Of a stretch of DNA of 64,000 nucleotides, positions 9,800 to 17,572 are shown in pieces. Location of the stretch: NCBI GenBank assembly GCA_965233625.1, contig OZ247499.1:5270001-5334000 (forward strand). The letters are read 5' to 3'. The notes under the pieces are model-generated. The model was not told the origin of the DNA. It did not search any database and worked only from the letters and a program-made list of their open reading frames with translations. The stretch's first letter is position 1; the number at the start of each line of letters is the position of its first letter. The DNA comes from G965233625 sp965233625. GTDB taxonomy: Bacteria; Planctomycetota; Planctomycetia; Pirellulales; Pirellulaceae. Made by a program: the position numbers and the translations under genes.

Positions 9800-11152
9800 T
9801 TACCGGCTGCTGGATTTCTCTAACTGCACTTCAACGGCAGGCGTGCACAATAGCCCTTCCCAGGGCCTGTGTGCGGCGCGTTCTAATTTCATCTGCAGCG
9901 CTTCGATCTGAGGATAGTCGCCCTGCAGTTTAAGCCGGTGGCTGCTGATGAGCACTTGCAGTTTGACATCGCCGGCAAGGTTTAACAGATGCGGCCAATT
10001 GGCGGGCAGTTCGATTTCGATGCTTAGCGGCTTGCCGGGGTCGGACAGCTTGTGCATCCTGATGGCGCGCATCTTGCGGATATCTTCACGGGCCTTTGAT
10101 CTATCTTGCAGTGCCTCCGGATCGTCGGAAGTTGCGATGAGATACAGATGCTCGTAGTTGTCCAGAAATAGCCCGGGGTTCTTCTGCCTGGGTGTGAGTT
10201 TGAGAACCAGCTTGCGCGGCGGCATTTCGCCCTTATAGGATTCCAGTGACGCGGTGGCGGTGATGAATTTATCGCTGTGAGGCAGACCGAGAATATCGGG
10301 GTAGATGTTTTCGCCCACGCCCGTGGCCAGTGTGGCGGCGAACCGGTCCGCAGGAATAGGCTTCACTTGAGCATTCGCAAGGCGCGGCGGCGGCAACGGA
10401 TCGGGCACGCGGCCGGTGACGTTCATCGCTTGCGGGTTAGGCGTGATCTGTGCCACGCGGATGTTACTTTGTTGCCGCAGTTCATCCACCTTGGCTGGCA
10501 GCATGGCAAAGCGGACCTGTTGCGAAAGAATACCGCGGCGCCGCCACTGCAACGTGTAGTGCCCCGGCGAAGTGGCGCCGAGTTTTCTTAAGTCCGCGCG
10601 GACACAGTAGACGCCATGCGGTTCGAGCCGGACGAGCGGCGGGCCGCCACAATGCCATTCTTTGGCACTTATCTGAATGGCGCGGCCGGGGGTGTCACTG
10701 GTTGCATCGGGTCGCAGGTCAACGCTGCAAGAGTTAATTGCCCGCATGCCTGCGTGCAGGTCCAGCCGCATGTCCAGATTCAGCGGCTTGTCCGTCGTAT
10801 TGCGGACGGCGAAGTACGCATATGCAGGCCGGTCTAACGGGAACTTCGCGCCGGCAAGGAAAACGCCGATTGGCGCCGCCTGCGCGTTGGCCTTCATTTC
10901 CTGGATTCCGGCCAGCTTCTTTGCCAGTTGCTTGTCGCCGGGCTTTTCCTGGAGTTGCTGGCGGATGGTGGCTTCCTGTTGCAGATATTCGCCAGGCAGA
11001 GTTTGCAAAGGAAGTTCTTTGAACTGTTTGAGCGGAATCACATCGGGCGCCGGGGCGAAGATTTTCGTCGCCGTATCACTGGCTGGCGGCGCTGCCGCAA
11101 CCGGGCCACCCAGCAGGCACACGCCGATGATTGCCCAGAAAGCTCTGTTCAT
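9800..11152 (-). CDS. secreted protein of unknown function (450 aa)
   Basis: A clear Sec signal peptide opens the protein: 'MNRAFWAIIGVCLLGG' followed by PVAAAPPAS, with probable cleavage after AAA or near residue 20-22. The mature part is charged and soluble-looking, with no transmembrane segment and no Cys-rich or catalytic motif that I recognise. The order of features suggests two beta-rich regions separated by a Pro-rich linker ('GRVPDPLPPPRLANAQVKP'). I cannot assign a family. It lies downstream of rpsD on the same strand, but the rpsD terminator at 11231-11274 separates them, so it probably has its own promoter. Confidence 0.65.
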   Translation of the reverse strand: MNRAFWAIIGVCLLGGPVAAAPPASDTATKIFAPAPDVIPLKQFKELPLQTLPGEYLQQEATIRQQLQEKPGDKQLAKKLAGIQEMKANAQAAPIGVFLAGAKFPLDRPAYAYFAVRNTTDKPLNLDMRLDLHAGMRAINSCSVDLRPDATSDTPGRAIQISAKEWHCGGPPLVRLEPHGVYCVRADLRKLGATSPGHYTLQWRRRGILSQQVRFAMLPAKVDELRQQSNIRVAQITPNPQAMNVTGRVPDPLPPPRLANAQVKPIPADRFAATLATGVGENIYPDILGLPHSDKFITATASLESYKGEMPPRKLVLKLTPRQKNPGLFLDNYEHLYLIATSDDPEALQDRSKAREDIRKMRAIRMHKLSDPGKPLSIEIELPANWPHLLNLAGDVKLQVLISSHRLKLQGDYPQIEALQMKLERAAHRPWEGLLCTPAVEVQLEKSSSR

Positions 11153-11230
11153 GATTCCCGTCCTGATTTCTTCTTAAAAAGCATCACGCCGCAACCGTCA
11201 GCTTAATGCTTTTGAGCCGGCGCGGCGCAT

Positions 11231-11274
11231 AAAAAACCTCTCAGCCATCGTCTTGAAAACGCACGGCTGAGAGG
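11231..11274 (-). terminator. rho-independent terminator of rpsD
   Basis: Perfect 10-bp stem (11237-11246 paired with 11265-11274, CCTCTCAGCC/GGCTGAGAGG). Read on the minus strand it is followed directly by TTTTTT. It sits 39 bp past the rpsD stop codon. Confidence 0.85.
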
Positions 11275-11312
11275 AAGTTGTACTTCTAAGATGACTGACG
11301 TCGCTAAAGTGA

Positions 11313-11921
11313 TTAGCGGGACAGGAATTCGACGACCATGTTCACGTCCACCTGCAGGCTGATGTCAGCAGCGGTCGGCGCGCCTTGCACGGTGGCTTGC
11401 AGCGTTTCGGAATCGAACGAGAGCCAGTCGAGTGCTTCGGTGGACTGCTCGGCCTGAATGCCGCGGTACACGTCTTTCAGCTTTTCACTGTCGCGGAGCG
11501 TGATGACGTCGCCGGGGCGGACCAGGAACGAAGGCTTGTTCACCTTTTGGCCGTTCACGCGGAAGTGACCGTGCGCAACACCCTGGCGGGCCTGCGGGCG
11601 GGTTTTGGTGAAACCAGCGCGGCGGACGATGTTGTCCAGACGCGTTTCGCAAAGGATCAGCAGCAACTCACCGCGGTTGCCCTTCATCCGGCCCACTTTA
11701 TCAAAGTAGCGGCGGAGCTGACGTTCACCCAAGCCGTAATAGTGCTTGATCTTCTGTTTTTCCATCAACGCCAGGCCGTAGTTCGAAGGCCGGCGACCGC
11801 GGGTGTGCATGCCAGGAGGCCCCTCACGACGCTCCAGCGCCCGGGTAGCTCCAGCATTTTCGTAAATCATCATGCCCAGACGGCGGTTGATCCGCGCCTT
11901 AGGACCAGTGTAACGGGCCAT
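11313..11921 (-). CDS. rpsD: 30S ribosomal protein S4
   Basis: Primary 16S rRNA-binding protein of the small subunit body, and in many bacteria also a translational autoregulator. The 202 aa begin 'MARYTGPKARINRRLG'. The region around residues 38-65 carries 'PPGMHTRGRRPSNYGLALMEKQ', split here as PPGMHTRGRR and PSNYGLALMEKQK. The S4 RNA-binding domain follows, with 'RLDNIVRRAGFTKTRPQARQ' and the strand 'HGHFRVNGQKVNKPSFLVRP'. The N-terminal zinc-binding cysteines of C+ S4 proteins are absent (KARINRR instead of KCRLCRR), so this is the zinc-independent C- form. It stands alone, away from the S13-S11-S4-rpoA cluster, with its own terminator and a strong AAGGAGAGAAGG Shine-Dalgarno region about 12 bases upstream of ATG. 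Confidence 0.97.
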   Translation of the reverse strand: MARYTGPKARINRRLGMMIYENAGATRALERREGPPGMHTRGRRPSNYGLALMEKQKIKHYYGLGERQLRRYFDKVGRMKGNRGELLLILCETRLDNIVRRAGFTKTRPQARQGVAHGHFRVNGQKVNKPSFLVRPGDVITLRDSEKLKDVYRGIQAEQSTEALDWLSFDSETLQATVQGAPTAADISLQVDVNMVVEFLSR

Positions 11922-12128
11922 ATGTTACCTTCTCTCCTTACCAGAAATTAGAGCAATGCGACTTGGGCCATCTTCAAAATGGGCAAGTTGCTGCTAGTTG
12001 GGTGCAGCCGGCGGAACACCACCGCCGCACGGACCATGCGCACGCAGGAAACCGCATAAGATGCCACAACCGCCGGATTTCCGCAAGAGGCGCAGAGCGT
12101 GGTGATAACAGCCACAGGCGGCAGCGGA

Positions 12129-12929
12129 CTATTCGCCGTATTTCTTCCAGAACTTGCCTGACGGTGCTTCCTCCGCAAGTCGGGGCGGGCGCCGGCCGGT
12201 TTCAAGGAATTCAACCAGTTCATCGTGACCTTGCGCTACGGCAATGTCGAGAAGTGTCTGGCCAGAAGCCAAAGTGGCTGTTTTGTCGGCCCCGCGTTCC
12301 AGAAGCGTTGCAACTGCGTCTGTTTCGCCAGCAATTGCGGCAAGATGAATCATTCTCCACTGTTCATCTCCCGCTAGTTCACCCGCCTTTGCAGCGAATT
12401 GATCTGGAGAGGCTCCCTCATCAATCAGCTGGTTAATCGCCGTTATGTTGCCATCGGCCACTGCCAGTTCGAAGCCGTTGAAATCTAGCATGGTGGTGGT
12501 AAGCGGTTGACCCGGAGGGTGTTCGATTCCGCTGACATCCACTTCATACCCGCGGTTGTGATGGACGGCCAGCACCAGCAGCGCCTCACCGCGTCGACGC
12601 CTGGCAGCGTGATATTCCACCGGGTCAATTCCAGCCAGCAGGAGCGTGATGTCAGAAGGCTTGCCGCTGGCCAGGTCCTCCTTAAACGCATCGGTGGCCT
12701 GCTGATGGACCTTTTCGAGCCGGGCCGCTTCTTTAGCAGCCCGCTTCTGTTGCTCGCTGAAAATTTTGTAGCCGCCACCGACGATTCCCGGCAGGAGACA
12801 AATCACCATCCACAGGCATCCGCGACCACCGCTTCCGGATGGCGGTTCGTTCCGTGAGACAGGTTGCTCTTTTGGCGCCCCCATCTTTGCCCATTCTTCG
12901 TCACTGATGCGCGGTTTCTCTTCGTTCAT
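12129..12929 (-). CDS. ankyrin-repeat protein with single N-terminal membrane anchor
   Basis: 266 aa. Residues ~1-35 are charged and cytoplasmic, a hydrophobic helix 'CLWMVICLLPGIVGGGYKIF' lies at about 38-57, and a coiled-coil-like charged stretch follows. Three or so ankyrin repeats occupy about 145-245; the clearest are 'WRMIHLAAIAGETDAVATLL' then ERGAD, and 'GQTLLDIAVAQGHDELVEFL'. Ankyrin repeats mediate protein-protein binding, so this is probably a membrane-tethered scaffold. Partner unknown. It is monocistronic, with ~200 bp before rpsD and ~250 bp to the next gene upstream. Confidence 0.75.
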   Translation of the reverse strand: MNEEKPRISDEEWAKMGAPKEQPVSRNEPPSGSGGRGCLWMVICLLPGIVGGGYKIFSEQQKRAAKEAARLEKVHQQATDAFKEDLASGKPSDITLLLAGIDPVEYHAARRRRGEALLVLAVHHNRGYEVDVSGIEHPPGQPLTTTMLDFNGFELAVADGNITAINQLIDEGASPDQFAAKAGELAGDEQWRMIHLAAIAGETDAVATLLERGADKTATLASGQTLLDIAVAQGHDELVEFLETGRRPPRLAEEAPSGKFWKKYGE

Positions 12930-13063
12930 GGTTGCCCTCAGCCGCTAAAACTGCCCAATGAATGTTTCGCCGGTGTCATTTGTCATTGACTGGCTCCCGG
13001 CATCTGTTGCACCGGGTTTTACCATCTGGCGTGTATGGGTGCGAACGAATTATACCCGCAACA

Positions 13064-13098
13064 GAAAACCCGCCGCCGTTTCTGTGCGGCGACGGGTT
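13064..13098 (-). terminator. rho-independent-type terminator downstream of the DUF421 gene
   Basis: 12-bp stem with one mismatch (13067-13078 with 13087-13098, core AACCCG/CGGGTT). On the minus strand it is followed by TTTTCTGTT. It lies about 85 bp beyond the stop of the minus-strand DUF421 gene. Confidence 0.65.
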
Positions 13099-13182
13099 GT
13101 TGTGACGAGGGCCTTGATCTGGAACAACCGCAGGATTTCCGCCAGAAGCGTGGCGAATGCCGGGCGCCATCTTCGAACCGCG

Positions 13183-13761
13183 CTACGCCGTTTCAGAATG
13201 AACTTCGCGATGCTCGAAAAGCCGTTCGTGCCCGATGACGTTCTTGACGAAGTTCTTTTCCAGGGCCGCATCCGGGTCGCTACTATGCAACACAGAGATA
13301 TCCCCGGTTGTTTCGAAGATGACGGCCAGCACATGATCGTAGTTAAGCGCGTTGGCCTCCCGTAGTTTGCCGAACACGTCCGCCCGGGTCACGTTCGCTT
13401 TACGGAGGTTCTCTTCCAGAATGGTGCTTCCCGCCATCAGCAACAATGGCTCGTTATCCACCAGCTTGCTGAACCAGCCGGATTGGCGTCGTAAAGTCGC
13501 CAGGATCCACTGCCCAGCGAACAAAGTAGCCAGCGCCACGGCGCCGAGGATAATCGTGGGGTCGGGTGAAGATATCGTCGATGCGAAGAGCGAGCCGACG
13601 GCGACCGTCATGGCGAAATCCGCTGCCGACATCTTCGAGAAGCTTCGTAAGCCGGTGAACCGTGTGTAAAGAAGAATGATGGCGTAGATGACGGCAGCAG
13701 AAACAAGCACCATCGCGATATCACCTACGGGTGATGTTGTCCACAACTTCACAACGTCCAT
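13183..13761 (-). CDS. DUF421 / YetF-like membrane protein
   Basis: About 192 aa with three N-terminal hydrophobic helices ('DIAMVLVSAAVIYAIILLYT', then a segment around 'KMSAADFAMTVAVGSLFAST', then 'IILGAVALATLFAGQWILAT'). A cytoplasmic domain follows, containing 'LVDNEPLLLMAGSTILEENL' and 'ANVTRADVFGKLREANAL', both characteristic of DUF421/YetF proteins. The biochemical role of the family is not established; Bacillus relatives are linked to spores and envelope. I place the start at the ATG at 13761 (MDVVKLW) because AAAGGA lies 7 bases upstream. An ATG five codons earlier (13776) overlaps that ribosome-binding site. Confidence 0.85.
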   Translation of the reverse strand: MDVVKLWTTSPVGDIAMVLVSAAVIYAIILLYTRFTGLRSFSKMSAADFAMTVAVGSLFASTISSPDPTIILGAVALATLFAGQWILATLRRQSGWFSKLVDNEPLLLMAGSTILEENLRKANVTRADVFGKLREANALNYDHVLAVIFETTGDISVLHSSDPDAALEKNFVKNVIGHERLFEHREVHSETA

Positions 13762-14097
13762 CACAAGTCCTTTCAAAGATGAATGAGGGCAGAGTCCACC
13801 CGGTCAACGGGCCACTTCAGAAATTGTTTCGCAGACAGTGCAAGCTGCGTGCCGCCTGCGGCGTAACGCCTCTCTGGTCACGAAACTGCATGCAGGGGCA
13901 ACCTTCGCCGATATCACGCGGTTCTGTATCAACCAGGCTGATCTCCCCGGCGCCATCGTCGCGGCCGGTGAAGTGTCGCCGTTGTCCGTGTTGACGGACC
14001 ACAGAACGGCACGCCGCGTTCGGCCAATCGCCGCGCGATAATGCAGTTGCGGGCGAACGTTTGAAGACGTCCGTGCTTTCGAAACATGTTAACCAAC
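13762..14097. other. intergenic stretch with no recognised gene
   Basis: Between the DUF421 start and the terminator of the next minus-strand gene. Short frames exist on both strands (for example 13838-14041 plus), but none has a ribosome-binding site, a recognisable motif or a plausible neighbour. It probably contains the DUF421 promoter; no clear -35/-10 pair was found. Confidence 0.4.
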
Positions 14098-14130
14098 GAA
14101 AAAAAGCCGCAAGGTATGTCCCTGCGGCTT
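14098..14130 (-). terminator. rho-independent terminator of the secreted repeat protein gene
   Basis: 11-bp stem with one G-T pair (14104-14114 with 14120-14130, AAGCCGCA/TGCGGCTT core). On the minus strand it runs into TTTTTTT. It lies 28 bp past the stop codon at 14158. Confidence 0.85.
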
Positions 14131-14157
14131 GGTGGTTGAGAAGGTTACGGTGGAGTG

Positions 14158-14715
14158 TTACGGGGTGCGTGTGAAGAACATTCCGCTGTTGGAGAAGCCC
14201 TGGATATTTCCACTCTGCGAGATCGTGAACTTAAACTGGTCGTGTCGAGCGACTCCAAACTGGTCTGTGTAGGTGGTTACCAGTTGGAGGTTGGGAATAT
14301 CGAGGGTCAGCATTCCTCGTGTCCCGGTGCTGTCGCTCCATTCAAAGCGGTTGCCGGCCTTGCGGATGGTTCCTGTCCGGGCGCCATTCGAGTAGGTTCC
14401 CGAAATATCCGTCAGGAAGTTCACTAACGCCTGACTGACCACAGGCTGTTGATTGACGACGGGCTGGTGAGTGACGACGGGCTGGTGAGTGACAACGGGC
14501 TGGTGAGTGACGACGGGCTGAACGAATTGCTGGTTGAGGGGCTGAGTCGTTTGAATCTGCAGGGGCTGGCCAGATTGCTGTGGCGCCAGAAATGCGTGGA
14601 GAATGTTTGTCGCACTGTTAACTACGTTGCCCTGAGCGGAGGCCTCTGTGGTCATGGCTCCTGCGGAAAGGACGGCGATGGCGATGATGGCGACGATTTT
14701 GATGGTGGTCTTCAT
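14158..14715 (-). CDS. small secreted protein with PVVTHQ hexapeptide repeats
   Basis: About 185 aa. I choose the ATG at 14715 (MKTTIKIVAIIAIAVLS) because GGAAG lies about 6 bases upstream and the product then opens with a good Sec signal peptide ending near 'TEASAQ'. A Gln/Thr-rich region follows, then three PVVTHQ units and degenerate PVVNQQ and PVVSQ units around residues 65-95. The C-terminal ~90-residue domain ('DISGTYSNGARTGTIRKAGN', 'FEWSDSTGTRGMLTLDIPNL') looks like a small beta-barrel of the kind seen in secreted planctomycete proteins. No enzymatic motif is visible. It is monocistronic with a strong terminator. Confidence 0.75.
   Translation of the reverse strand: MKTTIKIVAIIAIAVLSAGAMTTEASAQGNVVNSATNILHAFLAPQQSGQPLQIQTTQPLNQQFVQPVVTHQPVVTHQPVVTHQPVVNQQPVVSQALVNFLTDISGTYSNGARTGTIRKAGNRFEWSDSTGTRGMLTLDIPNLQLVTTYTDQFGVARHDQFKFTISQSGNIQGFSNSGMFFTRTP
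14437..14520. repeat. 18-bp in-frame tandem repeat coding for PVVTHQ
   Basis: Units at 14455-14472 and 14473-14490 are identical (GACGACGGGCTGGTGAGT). 14491-14508 differs by one base, 14509-14520 is a partial copy, and 14437-14454 is a degenerate copy. The period is a multiple of three, so copy-number changes keep the reading frame. Confidence 0.85.
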
Positions 14716-15029
14716 GATAGTCTTCCGGATTGAGTTGAATCGATTTAGAGTTGTCATCTGCGACTACTCACCCCTTGCGCGGCGCAGCCGAAATCCCTCA
14801 TCAAAAAAAAGATTTTCTTTTTTCCGCGGCCAGAAGAGGCTGCACGCGGGCGTTAGAAGGTTGCTGGCGGCGTGAAGGGCGCGGTCGTGCTGGTTATGCG
14901 GCTTGCATGCGCCTTGCACGGCGGAACGGGAATAATCCTGCGTGCGGCTGCCGAAAGTAGTGCAACTTGGCTTAAGCCGGAATTATACTTGTCGCTGAGG
15001 CTAACCCATCCGCCTACGAGTTTTTTGCT
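14716..15029. promoter_or_regulatory. divergent intergenic region, promoters not firmly placed
   Basis: Separates the minus-strand secreted protein from the plus-strand small membrane protein. It contains an A/T tract with dyad symmetry around 14802-14822 (A8 then GATTTTC then T6). TATACT at 14984-14989 could be a -10 box for the plus-strand gene, but no good -35 was found at 16-18 bp. Confidence 0.3.
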
Positions 15030-15281
15030 ATGAGAACATCCACCCAGCTGCTGGTTCCCGCTTTCTTTTCGATCGTGCCGGTCTACATCTTCATCAGCCT
15101 TGGCGCGCTGGTGGAGCCGCTTGGGCTGGCTACCGTGGTGATCCTGGGGCTATCAAGCATTACACTACTGGCCATCGGAGTGATTACAAAACCCGTAGGA
15201 GCCGACTGGGCGCTGGTCGGTCTATGGGCACTGGGTCTGCTGGGTGCTATCGGAGCCGCGGTGATGGCGCTCGTTCTTTGA
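15030..15281 (+). CDS. small hydrophobic membrane protein (83 aa), unknown
   Basis: Almost entirely hydrophobic, with three predicted helices: 'LLVPAFFSIVPVYIFISLGA', 'PLGLATVVILGLSSITLLAI' and 'LVGLWALGLLGAIGAAVMAL'. No signature motif and no recognised family. It ends 35 bp before the amidase gene, so they may be co-transcribed. A TATACT box at 14984-14989 is 40 bp upstream of the ATG. The absence of charged residues inside the helices suggests a structural or accessory role, but nothing more can be said. Confidence 0.55.
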   Translation: MRTSTQLLVPAFFSIVPVYIFISLGALVEPLGLATVVILGLSSITLLAIGVITKPVGADWALVGLWALGLLGAIGAAVMALVL

Positions 15282-15316
15282 TGCGGCAGCGGCTGCCGTA
15301 ACGAGGAATTGGAAAG

Positions 15317-16939
15317 ATGGCGAACGAAGAGGCTCTGATCCGTCAGGGCGCTGCGGCTCTTGCGCGGAAGATTGCCGCAGGTGAAGTTTCTTCGCGCGAA
15401 GTTACCCGCGCTTTCTTAGACCGCATTGAGCAGGTCGACCCCGCACTCAACGCCGTCACATCGCTGCTGGACGAAGACGCCCTGGAAGATGCGGCCGAAG
15501 CGGACCGGCGGCAGGCGGCAGGCGAACCACTCGGCCCGCTGCACGGCGTGCCCGTCACGATTAAAGAGTGTTTCTATGTGGAAGGCTGCGACTCCACCGT
15601 GGGGCTGGACCGGTTTCTGGACAAACCGCACACGGAAGATTGTATCCATGTGAAGCGGCTGAAAGAGGCGGGCGCCATTGTGATGGCCCACACCAACGTG
15701 CCGCAGCTGATGATCTTTCACGAAACCGATAACCCCATCTACGGACGCACCAACAATCCGTGGAACCTCAACCGCGTGCCCGGCGGCAGCACCGGCGGCG
15801 AAGCAGCGTTGATCGCGGCCGGTGGTTCGCCCCTGGGCCTGGGCGGTGATCTGGGCGGCAGCATCCGGCTGCCCTGCAACTGGTGCGGCATCTCCGGACT
15901 GAAACCCACCAGCGGGCGCCTTTCGCGCAAAGGCGGCGTGGAAGGCTGGCGCGGGATGGACGCCATTCAGTATCAGCCCGGTCCGATGAGCCGGTTTGTC
16001 GCCGACCTGTTCCCGGCGCTGCAGGCGCTGGTGGGCGATCCGGCGCAGAATATCGAACCGGATGTCACCACGGCGCCGCTCCGCGATCCGCGCGACGTTG
16101 ACGTCTCGAAGCTGAAGATCGGCTACTGGACCACCGACGAATACTTCGCCTCTTCACCCGCCGCCGCACGAGCCGTCGAAGAAGCCGTGCAGATCTTCCG
16201 CGACCATGGCGCCACGGTCGAACCGTTTGAGCCGGTCGATATCCCGGAAGTCGCCGAACTGTTTTTCATCATCACCGGCGCCGACGGCGGCGCGGATGTG
16301 GAGCGGGTGGCCGGTGACAGCGAACTGGACTGGCGGGTGAAACGCCTGCGAACGATCGCCGGCATGGGCCGCCTGATGCGGGCCTTCTCCGTGCAGCTAA
16401 TGAAGTACACGGCGAACCCCAGGCGGGCGGAATTGGTCCGCACCATCCGCCCGTATTCCGCCGACGAATACTGGCAGGCGTGCTACCGCATCAAGCAGCT
16501 CCGCAACCGCTTCAATCAGGCAATGCAGGACGGCGGTTTCGACGCCATCCTCAACCCCGCCCACGCCCTGCCTGCCCTCCGCCACGGCCGCGGCGCCGAT
16601 CTGTTCCAGGCCGCCGCCAATTCCTTCCTGGCCAACGTGCTGGCCATGCCCGCCGGCGTCACCCCGCTGACGCGCGTACGGGAAGACGAACAGACTTCAC
16701 GCCCGCACAGTCACGACCTGATCGAAACCCTCGCCCGTCAGACCGACAAAGACAGCGCCGGTCTACCCGTCGGCATCCAGATGATGGCCCCCGCCTGGCG
16801 CGAAGACATCGTCCTGGCCACCATGCAGACAATCGAAGACGCCGCCCGCGGCAGGGAAGATTATCCCGCGTGGCCAGGAGATGTGATTGAGAAGGCGGCG
16901 GATAGTACATCTGCTAGTGATGAGCCGACTTCGCCGTAA
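15317..16939 (+). CDS. amidase signature family enzyme (540 aa)
   Basis: Ser-cisSer-Lys amidohydrolase. The catalytic triad is visible: K83 in 'HGVPVTIKECF', S158 in 'RVPGGSTGGEAAL' and nucleophile S182 in 'LGLGGDLGGSIRLPCNW'. The 24-residue spacing between the two serines equals that of FAAH (217/241). The family hydrolyses many amides (nicotinamide-like, indoleacetamide, aryl and fatty-acid amides). Clustering with no gatB/gatC here and the full-length architecture argue against GatA, but the substrate is not readable. The start ATG follows GAGGAATTGGAAAG, a good ribosome-binding site. Convergent with the SMI1/KNR4 gene 10 bp downstream. Confidence 0.92.
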   Translation: MANEEALIRQGAAALARKIAAGEVSSREVTRAFLDRIEQVDPALNAVTSLLDEDALEDAAEADRRQAAGEPLGPLHGVPVTIKECFYVEGCDSTVGLDRFLDKPHTEDCIHVKRLKEAGAIVMAHTNVPQLMIFHETDNPIYGRTNNPWNLNRVPGGSTGGEAALIAAGGSPLGLGGDLGGSIRLPCNWCGISGLKPTSGRLSRKGGVEGWRGMDAIQYQPGPMSRFVADLFPALQALVGDPAQNIEPDVTTAPLRDPRDVDVSKLKIGYWTTDEYFASSPAAARAVEEAVQIFRDHGATVEPFEPVDIPEVAELFFIITGADGGADVERVAGDSELDWRVKRLRTIAGMGRLMRAFSVQLMKYTANPRRAELVRTIRPYSADEYWQACYRIKQLRNRFNQAMQDGGFDAILNPAHALPALRHGRGADLFQAAANSFLANVLAMPAGVTPLTRVREDEQTSRPHSHDLIETLARQTDKDSAGLPVGIQMMAPAWREDIVLATMQTIEDAARGREDYPAWPGDVIEKAADSTSASDEPTSP

Positions 16940-16949
16940 TCGTGATTCA

Positions 16950-17399
16950 TCAGCCGCCCAGCAGCCCTTCCTGTGCGTCAAGTTCTTCTTGAACCCATTC
17001 CCAGATAGATGGGCGTATGAGTTCGAATTCATCGGAATCATACCATCGGTAAACAGGCGGGTCGTCGCCGTCAGACAGGTGTACGAAGAGCATCACCTCA
17101 CCGTACCGGTCGCAGAGGATCCAGGCGTCGTCTGGCAGTTGGAGATTTGCTTCAGCTAAAAGCTCGCGCATAAAGTTCTGAGCTTTGATTATGTCCGGAT
17201 AGAAGATCGTCAGGTCACTCATAAACTCACCCGCCCCTCTGCCTATCGTCAGTAGAAAATCGACGTAGGCACCCGGAAGCGGTTGTCCTGCCTCACGCTC
17301 AAGACGGTCAATATCCTCCGCTGTGCAAGGCAGTAGTTCCTCCGCCCGGGCAATCCCGGAACGGACAAGGCGCTCGCGAAGTTCCTGAGGTGTAAGCAT
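16950..17399 (-). CDS. SMI1/KNR4 (SUKH) family protein
   Basis: 149 aa acidic protein matching the SUKH core: 'AEDIDRLEREAGQPLPGAYV' then DFLLTIGRGAG, the classic helix/LP-x-x-Y/FL-x-x-GNG-like block. A strand-rich second half follows with 'DDAWILCDRYGEVMLFVHLS' and 'PVYRWYDSDEFELI'. SUKH proteins are often immunity proteins of contact-dependent toxins but also occur as solitary housekeeping-like proteins. No toxin gene, Rhs or VgrG lies beside it, so an immunity role is not supported by the neighbourhood. It stands alone and is convergent with the amidase. Confidence 0.75.
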   Translation of the reverse strand: MLTPQELRERLVRSGIARAEELLPCTAEDIDRLEREAGQPLPGAYVDFLLTIGRGAGEFMSDLTIFYPDIIKAQNFMRELLAEANLQLPDDAWILCDRYGEVMLFVHLSDGDDPPVYRWYDSDEFELIRPSIWEWVQEELDAQEGLLGG

Positions 17400-17572
17400 C
17401 TGAACGTCCTACGGGTAAGCACCAGAGGTGAGATCAACTCAACAAGCTTGCTATTATGCCACTGACACATCAAAATATAGTGGTAAACAAATCACACCCC
17501 ACAGCAACACTTTCCCCGCCCGGTTGCTGATTTCGCTTTTGATCCAAGCGCGAATCGAAGAAGGAAATGGTT

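Noticed and set aside
14437..14520. CRISPR-like short repeats
   Set aside because: The 18-bp units are directly adjacent with no spacers, in frame in a secreted protein gene.
16950..17399. Toxin-immunity locus
   Set aside because: A SUKH gene is present, but no Rhs, LXG or other polymorphic toxin lies on either side.
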